The translations under genes and the position numbers were made by a program. From NCBI GenBank assembly GCA_040768445.1, contig JAXGMV010000001.1, positions 1,612,001-1,676,000 on the forward strand: a stretch of 64,000 nt of DNA, read 5' to 3'. The notes under the pieces were generated by a model. The model saw nothing but the letters and a program-made list of their open reading frames with translations. It had not been told where the DNA came from and searched no databases. The stretch comes from JAXGMV01 sp040768445 (lineage in GTDB: Bacteria > Chloroflexota > Anaerolineae > Anaerolineales > Anaerolineaceae). This document shows positions 1-6,618 of the stretch, one piece after another (the stretch's first letter is position 1; each line of letters starts with the position of its first letter).

Positions 1-30
1 GCCAATCGGCGTTGCGACAAGATAAAGCAT
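1..30 (-). CDS. rsmI: 16S rRNA 2'-O-methyltransferase RsmI, N-terminal fragment (cut by window edge)
   Basis: Read on the minus strand, the first 30 bases encode MLYLVATPIG, starting at the ATG complementary to 28-30. This is the signature N-terminus of RsmI, the SAM-dependent enzyme that methylates the ribose of C1402 in 16S rRNA, where the family usually continues NLxDI. A purine-rich GGTGG lies a few bases upstream of the start. Only ten codons are visible and the rest lies beyond the left edge. The gene is divergent from lipA. The identification rests on a short but very characteristic stretch. Confidence 0.75.
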   Translation of the reverse strand, partial: MLYLVATPIG

Positions 31-123
31 TTTATACCACCGTCAATCAGTCGAAATTTTCCCATTTCGAGTATAACATGGAGTATCACCTGCAAATATA
101 TATGTACGCTCTTTAGAATGGAT

Positions 124-153
124 TTGAATTACAGTCTGTTTGCGGGGTAAAAT
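124..153 (+). promoter_or_regulatory. Predicted sigma-70-type promoter for lipA
   Basis: TTGAAT at 124-129 and TAAAAT at 148-153 are separated by 18 bases. Transcription would start near 160, upstream of the chosen lipA start at 234. It is a prediction from consensus only. Confidence 0.5.
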
Positions 154-233
154 AGGAAACAATAGTGAACAGCGTGAGTTGAATGCAAGCTTATGTTACA
201 TCAAATATTGGTACAGAACTATCAGGAGTGAAT

Positions 234-1175
234 ATGGCAAAAAATCCCACACGTGACCGCGTAAACCCGGAAAAGATTGACACCACGCCACGGCGTAGAC
301 CTGACTGGATCAGGGTGCGGGCGCCTTCAGGCGAAACTTACGAATGGCTTCAGTCTTTGATGCGCAAGAAAGAACTGCACACGGTCTGTGAAGAAGCTGG
401 CTGCCCAAATATGGGCGAATGCTGGGGCAGCGGTACGGCGACTTTTCTTATGCTGGGAGAGGTGTGTACCCGCACTTGTGGTTTCTGTGATGTGATGCAC
501 GGTAAACCGAAGGAGATTGACTGGGAAGAACCCGAAAGGGTCGCACAGGCTGTCAAAGCTATGGGATTGCGGCACGCCGTCATCACCAGCGTCAACCGTG
601 ACGAACGCAGGGACGGCGGTGCACCGATCTTCGCCATGGTGATTAACCGCATCCGTGAGCTTGCACCCGGTTGTTCAATTGAAGTGTTAATCCCGGACTT
701 CAAGGCAAATATTGAGGCATTAAGAATTGTGATGAATGCCCAGCCGGAAATTCTCAACCACAACGTTGAGACTGTGCCACGTCTCTTTTCGCTGGTACAG
801 CCGCAGGACCATTACGAATGGTCGCGCTTCACACTCACCAATGCCAAACGACTTGCACCCGATGGACTGACCAAGTCCGGCATCATGGTTGGACTGGGTG
901 AGGAAATGGAGGAGGTCAAGGACACCATGCGAGACTTGCGTTCCTGGGGTGTGAATATTCTGACAATTGGACAGTATCTTCAACCCAGCAAAAAGCATTT
1001 ACCAATTGTGCGTTACTACACCATGGAAGAGTTTGCTGAGCTGAAGGCTTTTGGTGAAGAAATAGGCTTTGACTGGGTTGAGAGCAACCCGTTGGTGCGT
1101 TCATCGTATCATGCGGCAGAGCAGGTGCGCGCGCTAAGCACCATTCACAAAAAGTTGTACGGAACGACAAACTGA
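234..1175 (+). CDS. lipA: Lipoyl synthase LipA
   Basis: Radical-SAM enzyme that inserts two sulfurs into octanoyl-lysine on lipoyl domains (pyruvate and 2-oxoacid dehydrogenases, glycine cleavage H protein). With the start at 234 it has 313 residues, normal for LipA. The auxiliary-cluster cysteines are C52, C57 and C63 (CEEAGCPNMGEC), the radical-SAM CxxxCxxC is C78, C82 and C85 (CTRTCGFC), and the conserved RSSY serines lie near 290. I choose the ATG at 234 because AGGAG stands five bases upstream; an in-frame ATG at 183 would add 17 unconserved residues and has only a weak ribosome site. No lipB is adjacent. A hairpin terminator follows directly. Confidence 0.95.
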   Translation: MAKNPTRDRVNPEKIDTTPRRRPDWIRVRAPSGETYEWLQSLMRKKELHTVCEEAGCPNMGECWGSGTATFLMLGEVCTRTCGFCDVMHGKPKEIDWEEPERVAQAVKAMGLRHAVITSVNRDERRDGGAPIFAMVINRIRELAPGCSIEVLIPDFKANIEALRIVMNAQPEILNHNVETVPRLFSLVQPQDHYEWSRFTLTNAKRLAPDGLTKSGIMVGLGEEMEEVKDTMRDLRSWGVNILTIGQYLQPSKKHLPIVRYYTMEEFAELKAFGEEIGFDWVESNPLVRSSYHAAEQVRALSTIHKKLYGTTN

Positions 1176-1197
1176 GAGGAAGTTATCGGTACAATCT

Positions 1198-1222
1198 AAA
1201 AGCCCGATGGCCGGGCTTTTTT
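1198..1222 (+). terminator. Rho-independent terminator after lipA
   Basis: AAAAGCCCG (1198-1206) pairs perfectly with CGGGCTTTT (1212-1220) around a five-base loop, and the 3' side runs into a T tract. Confidence 0.9.
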
Positions 1223-1341
1223 CGTTAAATTAATGCCATAATTTATTTATCAGCAAATTAATCGAAGGTATCAAGACATCACCGGTTTTCGTCATTATAG
1301 TGTCCATCATCCGGTATCAATGGTTATGAAAGGATGAAAAA

Positions 1342-1842
1342 ATGGCTGGTCTGGGTAATGACTTATTAATGATGATCGGTGGGTTTTGGCTCCTGATCGT
1401 CCTAATTCTATACCTGATTGATAGGGGCAGCAGTGGTGAGCCATTATTGTGGTTGATTTTTGTTATTCCAGGGCTTCTTACTTTCCTGGTTGGTTTTATT
1501 TTGTTCCTGGTTGGCAAGGCACAAATTCGAGGGTATCAACGCAAGGCAGAAATAATTTCAGACAATCGAGAGAGGCTGGAGCGCCAAGGTGACAGAACAG
1601 TGGCACGAGTAACCTATGTGGATAAAAATTATGGTTTATTGGTCAATAATGCACCTGTTTACTCTATCATCGAGTACCAATTCACAGATTATTATGGCAA
1701 GCTGGTAACCGCAAAGAAACTCGATGTGCCTTCAGAACTGGTCGTTCGCCAGCAAATTACGGTTGGAGATGAGGTTTCTGTCATGTATGATCGGAAAAAC
1801 CCCGCAGTAAATCAACTATTGCTACAAGGCTATTCGGAGTAA
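1342..1842 (+). CDS. Small membrane protein with DUF3592-like domain
   Basis: A 166-residue protein with two N-terminal hydrophobic segments (about residues 8-28 and 34-56), followed by a soluble beta-rich part with the pattern VARVTYVDKNYG...YQF...G...VGDEVSVMYDRKNP. That layout resembles DUF3592 proteins: a membrane anchor plus a small beta domain ending in a YDPxNP-like motif. The molecular role is not known. A GGATG-type ribosome site precedes the ATG. It stands alone between the lipA terminator and a separately expressed lipoprotein gene. The family assignment is tentative; that it is a membrane protein is clear from the sequence. Confidence 0.7.
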   Translation: MAGLGNDLLMMIGGFWLLIVLILYLIDRGSSGEPLLWLIFVIPGLLTFLVGFILFLVGKAQIRGYQRKAEIISDNRERLERQGDRTVARVTYVDKNYGLLVNNAPVYSIIEYQFTDYYGKLVTAKKLDVPSELVVRQQITVGDEVSVMYDRKNPAVNQLLLQGYSE

Positions 1843-1928
1843 GAAGGAATAATGACTTAAACTGCTTATTTATATACTATAATTCTTATCATTAATATCC
1901 ATTTTTTAAACAGTGCCTTGGAGGAAAA

Positions 1929-2360
1929 ATGAAAAAGCTGTTGCTTATTGTTATGGTAATGGTAGTTGTCACAGTAATGGCAGCCTGTTCACCGTCATCG
2001 GATCAAGCTACTGAGGTTCCTGCCGTGACAGAACCTGGGGCTGTTGTTCAACCATCTGCTACGTCTGCACCGCAAGAACAAAACACACAGCCTGCGGAAA
2101 CAGAATCAGCGACTGAGGCTCAACCAGCCGACACAGCTGTGCCGCATGATCAGAGCGGGCAGCAGGTATCAGACGTCAACGCTGAAGAACTGACCAATCA
2201 GCGCTGTTCAGAGTGCCATACAATGGCACGGGTACGCAACACAACTAAAACACCGGAAGAATGGGCTTCAACAGTAAAGCGGATGCAGGGAAAAGGAATG
2301 TCAATCACAGCTGAAGAGTTTGATGTGATTGTCGCATTCCTGGCAGAAAATTACAAATAG
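1929..2360 (+). CDS. Lipoprotein with minimal cytochrome c domain
   Basis: 143 residues: a lipoprotein signal peptide with lipobox VMAAC (Cys20), a Ser/Thr/Pro/Glu-rich linker to about residue 90, then a roughly 50-residue haem domain with CSECH (a CxxCH haem c site) and a distal Met in KRMQGKGMS. The pattern CSECHTMxRVR...TPEEW...VxRMQGKG resembles the haem domain of quinohemoprotein amine dehydrogenase-type and other very short cytochromes c. It is probably tethered to the outer face of the membrane as an electron carrier; its partner is unknown. GGAGG precedes the ATG, and TATAAT at 1878-1883 may be its -10 element. It converges with msrA, seven bases away. Confidence 0.8.
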   Translation: MKKLLLIVMVMVVVTVMAACSPSSDQATEVPAVTEPGAVVQPSATSAPQEQNTQPAETESATEAQPADTAVPHDQSGQQVSDVNAEELTNQRCSECHTMARVRNTTKTPEEWASTVKRMQGKGMSITAEEFDVIVAFLAENYK

Positions 2361-2367
2361 CAGGCTA

Positions 2368-3156
2368 TTAGTCAGGTGAGAGCCGTTTGACGTGGTCTTC
2401 CAGTTCAAGGAACAGATCATCAGGTAATCCCAACTGTGCTTTCTCTTCCATCAGTTGTGATTTTGAGCCATAGCCTGCCCAGTAGGCATTCACACGTGTT
2501 GCCGCTGTGGAATTGATCCATCCCTGTGCCTCTGGATAGAAGGTTTGATAATGCTGCAGAAAGTGCGCTCGGGCTTGCATGTAATATTTCTGATGGTATT
2601 CCTCTGCCAGGTAAAACTTATCCAACGGAATGATGGCTGTTTGAAAAGTGTATCCAGCTTGTTTCTCTAATTCAGATTTTACCTTCTCCACAATGGCTTC
2701 CTGATCTTTGTTCATCGGAAATACAGCTGACATATACTGGCGGCTGTATGGATCACTGGATGCGTCATGCGACTGCCAAAATATTCTCAGCAGTTCTTCA
2801 TAAGTGATCACAGAAGGATCGTAGTCAAGTTGAACACTTTCGCTGTGGTCGCCAATACTGCGATAGGTGGGGTCTAATGATGTACCGCCTGCATAGCCCA
2901 CCCTTGTTCTGATAACACCTGGAAGAATCCCAAACTGGGATTCAACGCTCCAGAATCAGCCCATCGAAAAAGTGGCTGTCTCAATTTTTCTATAGGTAAG
3001 TAGATCCATTGCAGGAATTGCTGCCGACTTGACTGCAGGTTCTGGCACCTGGATGGTTTCAACAGGTGTTTTTTTATCTACACCATGCCAGACAAGGTAT
3101 GCAACGCTAAGAACGATGGTAATCAATAAACCGGTAAGTAGCCATCTTCTATTCAT
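2368..3156 (-). CDS. msrA: Membrane-anchored selenoprotein peptide-methionine (S)-S-oxide reductase MsrA (in-frame TGA = Sec)
   Basis: Reduces methionine-S-sulfoxide in proteins. From the ATG at 3156 the frame gives 66 codons, a TGA at 2958-2956, then 195 more codons to the true stop. The residues around the TGA read ATFSMG-[TGA]-FWSVE and continue PGVIRTRVGYAGGT and YAEEYHQKYY-like motifs; every known MsrA has Cys at the TGA position (GCFW). The TGA is therefore best read as selenocysteine (residue 67), supported by a SECIS-like hairpin just downstream. No other codon in the gene is Cys, so there is no resolving cysteine. Residues 5-23 are a hydrophobic signal-anchor after two arginines, placing the enzyme outside the membrane. 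It is last in an operon with the three minus-strand genes upstream. Conventional callers would give a truncated 177-residue protein starting at 2901. Confidence 0.9.
2919..2958 (-). promoter_or_regulatory. Bacterial SECIS element with the Sec UGA codon of msrA
   Basis: On the minus strand the UGA (2958-2956) is followed by an outer stem CTGGA (2953-2949) / TCCAG (2923-2919), an asymmetric internal loop (GCGTT versus T), and a perfect seven-pair upper stem GAATCCC (2943-2937) / GGGATTC (2931-2925) with apical loop AGTTT. The loop carries G at its second position, 20 bases after the UGA. This fits the general bacterial SECIS rules: a G among the first loop bases, upper stem of at least four pairs, and loop 16-37 bases from UGA. 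SelB would bind here to deliver Sec-tRNA. Confidence 0.85.
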
Positions 3157-3191
3157 TTGTATTTTTCCTCTACCAATAAGTAACGAAGCGA

Positions 3192-3533
3192 TTATTTATT
3201 CAGGACATCCGGGTCTTTCTGGGTGATGACAAGCAGGGTTCCACCTAAAACAATTAAGATCATCATGGTAGCACCAAACACAATACTGTTGGTCAGGTAC
3301 TGGTTTGTCAGGAATTCTTCAGGCAGGGGGGTCGGTCCACCAGCAATGACCGGCATTGGGGTGGAAGTCAAAACTGCCTGTTTATACAACTGCTCATTCG
3401 CTCCAGGTGAAATCAGAGCCAGAGCCAGAAGTATCAGTGCAAGAACAACAATCAATATGATCAACAAGCAGCTGCGCCGGTTCTGCAGTCTTAACATCGT
3501 GCTATTTATGTTTTTGTTTTCCTGGCTGCTCAT
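3192..3533 (-). CDS. Small membrane protein of unknown function
   Basis: 113 residues. Hydrophobic segment about 22-43, an external Pro-rich loop (STPMPVIAGGPTPLPEEF) and a second hydrophobic segment about 82-105, with a short polar C-terminus. I do not recognise a family. It lies 12 bases after the solute-binding lipoprotein gene and 35 bases before msrA, so it is co-transcribed with both. It could be an accessory to the exported MsrA or to the lipoprotein, but nothing in the sequence proves either. Confidence 0.65.
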   Translation of the reverse strand: MSSQENKNINSTMLRLQNRRSCLLIILIVVLALILLALALISPGANEQLYKQAVLTSTPMPVIAGGPTPLPEEFLTNQYLTNSIVFGATMMILIVLGGTLLVITQKDPDVLNK

Positions 3534-3545
3534 GTGCCTCTCAGA

Positions 3546-4886
3546 TCATGGTAGTGATGTTGTGCGTAGGAGTAACTCTAACGCACTGTTACTGTCTGTT
3601 TGTTCTTTGATTATACTCAAAATTGCATCTCTCAGATTCATAGTAAAGCTGTCAAATATGCCGTTACCGGGTATCAACATCGCGTTCGATGCAGTGTCTT
3701 CAAGAAGGTTTTGAATAATTTGGTCTGTTACTGCACTGGTTGTGGATGGACGAACCGGCAGATACCCGGCTGAAATGGTGAATTTTGCCAGGAAAGATGG
3801 CTCTACCAGAAACTGCGCCATTTGCGTGGCTAATTCCTGTTGCTCAACATCCGGCTCTGAAATTGCCCAAACCCATCCATCAGCCAGAGTAAATGGTTGG
3901 TTTTCAATACCACGTAACGGAACAGCCGATGAATCAACCGGCAGCTCGTTGAGGTATAAAGATGTCCATGTGACAACCACATCTCCCTGATCATCGTGAT
4001 AAGCTTTCCAGGTTTGATTGTCATCATCAAATTGTGACAACCAGTAAGGAAAAATCTCCTTTTCCGAGCCATTCTGGTAAACAGTCAATACAGACCTCAT
4101 CACTTCTTCATCCAGTGTGAGGCGTTGGTTTTCGTCATACAGCGAACCTGCTTTGGATAGATACAAACCAAGGGTTAATAACGCCCGCTCATCAGCAGCG
4201 GGGAACAGCAAAGGGCTGTTAATTTCAAGAATATCCGTCCAACTGGACAGGCTGTCCCTTTCAATCTCAACAGGACGATGAACCAGGATCATGGCATCGC
4301 CTATAAAGGGATATCCATGCTGGATTTCATTCACCAGGCCCATTGCTTTTGCGTATGGATACCAGTCTGGGTCAGTATCGCCTTCTTCTTCCGCTGGTAC
4401 CGGAATAATTAGTTGTTCTTCAACCGCCTGTTCGAATGATGCCCTCTTTAGAAGTACCAGGGACGGCAGCGCCAATGGAGCTGCTTTGCTGGCTGTTCTG
4501 AGCATATCCAAAGATCCGCCAACCCCTTCAGTGGCTTTTATTCGGGTATTCACTTGAATCCCAGAATTTTGTTTTTGGAACTCTGCAATTCGGCTGCTGA
4601 GCAGCTGTCCGGACGCCGATCCAGACTGCGGATCGAATTCAGGCGGCAGCCAAAGAGTGAGCACAGGCTGGACAGGAATTTCTATTGCAAGTGTAGCTTC
4701 AGGGGTTAGCTGTGGTTGTACTGTGCTGGTTGTACTTGTCGGTGTTTCGGTCTGTAATCCCAGAAAATCTTTACCGGCATTGATTTGATCCAGAATGCCG
4801 GTAGGCATTTGAATATCCTGGCAGCCGGCAGCTGCCAGGATAATGGCTGTGACAATCAACAATGATCTAAACCGCCGCAATGACAC
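3546..4886 (-). CDS. Extracellular solute-binding lipoprotein (ABC transporter type 1 SBP family)
   Basis: 446 residues with a lipoprotein signal (lipobox LAAAGC, Cys22), a short Thr/Pro linker, then an SBP-1 type body: LTLWLPPEF near residue 76, an EFQKQNSGIQVNTRI strand-helix typical of sugar-binding proteins, and a C-terminal FLAKFTISAGYLPVR motif common where maltose/glycerol-3-phosphate-type binding proteins end the hinge region. The ligand cannot be told. No permease or ATPase gene is nearby, so it works with a transporter elsewhere or as a sensor. It lies 20 bases downstream of the M42 gene and 12 bases upstream of the small membrane gene, as part of a four-gene operon ending in msrA. 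Confidence 0.8.
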   Translation of the reverse strand: MSLRRFRSLLIVTAIILAAAGCQDIQMPTGILDQINAGKDFLGLQTETPTSTTSTVQPQLTPEATLAIEIPVQPVLTLWLPPEFDPQSGSASGQLLSSRIAEFQKQNSGIQVNTRIKATEGVGGSLDMLRTASKAAPLALPSLVLLKRASFEQAVEEQLIIPVPAEEEGDTDPDWYPYAKAMGLVNEIQHGYPFIGDAMILVHRPVEIERDSLSSWTDILEINSPLLFPAADERALLTLGLYLSKAGSLYDENQRLTLDEEVMRSVLTVYQNGSEKEIFPYWLSQFDDDNQTWKAYHDDQGDVVVTWTSLYLNELPVDSSAVPLRGIENQPFTLADGWVWAISEPDVEQQELATQMAQFLVEPSFLAKFTISAGYLPVRPSTTSAVTDQIIQNLLEDTASNAMLIPGNGIFDSFTMNLRDAILSIIKEQTDSNSALELLLRTTSLP

Positions 4887-4906
4887 CGAAAAACCTTTAT
4901 ACAGTC

Positions 4907-5908
4907 CTATTGAGCTAATGAGATTGGATTTTCAACTATCGCTGTGAGCAGCGATACGGAGTGTCTAACATCATCAAAATCAACCATCTCAGAAGGATGA
5001 TGAACATACCGGCAAGGGATGGATATACATCCTGATGGTACGCCGCTGCGTGTAAGCTGAATGGCGGCTGCATCTGTGGAACCACCCTCAAGCACTTCAA
5101 GTTGATAGGGCAGGTTGTTTTTCTTTGCTGTTTCAACCATCAAACGAATTACACGCGGGTCAGCAAGCATGCGTGCGTCTCGAACTTTGACTGCCGGACC
5201 TTTGCCGAGTTCAACTGCCATTCTGGCACTCTTGGGTGTGTCACCGGTTCGAGTGACATCTATAGCAATACCCAGGTCAGGATCAACACCAAAGGCGGCA
5301 GTAACAGCGCCGCGCAGCCCGACTTCTTCCTGGACGCTAAAGGCAAAATACAGTTCATGCGGGGTTTGCTTGAGGGCTTTCAGGGTTTCTATCAGAATGG
5401 CGACAGCAATGCGATCATCCATGGCTTTTGAAACCAGGCGGTTGCCAAGTTCCATGTAACCGCGGTCAAAGACGCCAGTATCGCCAACCTTTACGGGGCA
5501 GTCCTCTGCGGATGTGGCTCCCAGGTCGATGTACAACTGCTCAAGTTTTGGGGCTTTTGACGGGTCATCCAGGCGTTCGCTGGCAATCACACCGCGAGCG
5601 TTGTTCATGAAGATTACACGACCGCCAATACAGGTTAAGGGCGAAACACCACCAATGTTGGTGAAACGGGCAAAACCTTTGTCATCTATGTGGGTAACGA
5701 TGACACCGATTTCATCCATGTGGGCAGTCATCAAAATTTTTAAACCACTTTTGGCAGTAGTGCCTTTTCGCACAATCAGGTTCCCCAGTGCGTCTGTTTT
5801 TACTTCGTCCCCCAAACTGCTAATCTCCTGTGCAATGACCTGACGAATCTCATTTTCGTAACCTGAAGGTCCCTTGGTTTCGACCAGTTTTTGAATTAAA
5901 GTTTTCAT
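4907..5908 (-). CDS. M42 family metallopeptidase (glutamyl/deblocking aminopeptidase type)
   Basis: 333 residues, the usual length of this cytoplasmic dinuclear-metal aminopeptidase family, which forms large tetrahedral oligomers and trims peptides. Visible metal and catalytic motifs are AHMDEIGV (about 62), AMDDR (about 163), VQEEVGLRG with the catalytic Glu and a metal Glu (about 193), AIDVTRTGDTP (about 217), and YVHHPSEM with the last metal His (about 305). GGAG lies upstream of the ATG. It heads the minus-strand operon with the binding lipoprotein, the small membrane gene and msrA. It is a paralog of the three M42 genes at 17-20 kb and closest in motif detail to the first of those. Confidence 0.9.
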   Translation of the reverse strand: MKTLIQKLVETKGPSGYENEIRQVIAQEISSLGDEVKTDALGNLIVRKGTTAKSGLKILMTAHMDEIGVIVTHIDDKGFARFTNIGGVSPLTCIGGRVIFMNNARGVIASERLDDPSKAPKLEQLYIDLGATSAEDCPVKVGDTGVFDRGYMELGNRLVSKAMDDRIAVAILIETLKALKQTPHELYFAFSVQEEVGLRGAVTAAFGVDPDLGIAIDVTRTGDTPKSARMAVELGKGPAVKVRDARMLADPRVIRLMVETAKKNNLPYQLEVLEGGSTDAAAIQLTRSGVPSGCISIPCRYVHHPSEMVDFDDVRHSVSLLTAIVENPISLAQ

Positions 5909-6076
5909 TTACATGCTCCATAGTTAGTGATGGCTGTCAGAGCAAATGCTCTGCATTCATTTTACTGCATTGTGCTTTGCCCGGTAAAGTTTTTTCAAAG
6001 AGATACGGTGTGAGCAACACCCTGGTGTTACTGTAAAGAATTAATAATTTCACAGGTCATTCAGCCTGAAACAGTT

Positions 6077-6502
6077 TCAGGGTATTGGAACTGCTGTTTC
6101 AGGTGTACTGGTTTCAGTGGGTACTTCTGTGAAGGTGACGGTTGGTGTGGGTGTTTCACTGGGCGGGGCGGTGTTGGTAGGGGTTAATGAGGCGGTAGGT
6201 GTTCCAGTTGGCGTTTTTGTAGGTGGTACAAACTGGGTGTAGGTCATGGATGCTGTCCATGTGATTGTGGCTGTTCTTGTGATAGTCGGTGTTGATGTCC
6301 GGAAAGGATCTGTTGGAGCAGGTTGGGTTGTTACCGTTGCGGTGGACGTTGTAGTAATGGTGGCTGTACGACTTGCACGTACCTGTATGCCGCCTGATCC
6401 AGCCATCAGAACAAAGCCCAGGCAGTAGCAGGGCAGCGTGATTAAGATAATTGTCACCAGCAAAGTTCTGATCCTGGATTTATGATCCGTTTTTGTCGCC
6501 AT
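6077..6502 (-). CDS. Thr/Pro-rich single-pass surface protein
   Basis: 141 residues with a basic N-terminus, one hydrophobic segment at about 13-33, and then a low-complexity tail built almost only of Thr, Pro, Ser, Ala and Val (TPTITRTATITWTAS and similar). The composition matches the PT linkers of the lipoproteins and cohesin proteins in this window, but no folded domain follows. It may be a glycosylated cell-wall stalk. GGAG precedes the ATG. Orphan position between the M42 operon and the chelatase gene. Function unknown. Confidence 0.6.
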   Translation of the reverse strand: MATKTDHKSRIRTLLVTIILITLPCYCLGFVLMAGSGGIQVRASRTATITTTSTATVTTQPAPTDPFRTSTPTITRTATITWTASMTYTQFVPPTKTPTGTPTASLTPTNTAPPSETPTPTVTFTEVPTETSTPETAVPIP

Positions 6503-6618
6503 GTATTTCTCCGGCTTTCCCTCATCTGATCATATCATCAGCATTAAGCGAAAGCAAGTAAAACATTCTGTGAGAACGCCTTCTGCCAAATGTAGTACGC
6601 AGTAAGAAATGGAATTTG

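Noticed and set aside
2368..2901. MsrA as a short 177-residue protein or a pseudogene broken by a stop
   Set aside because: The only interruption is TGA at the catalytic position, both flanks encode correct MsrA sequence in one frame, the upstream part has its own ribosome site and anchor, and a SECIS-like hairpin follows. Decay would not place the stop so precisely.
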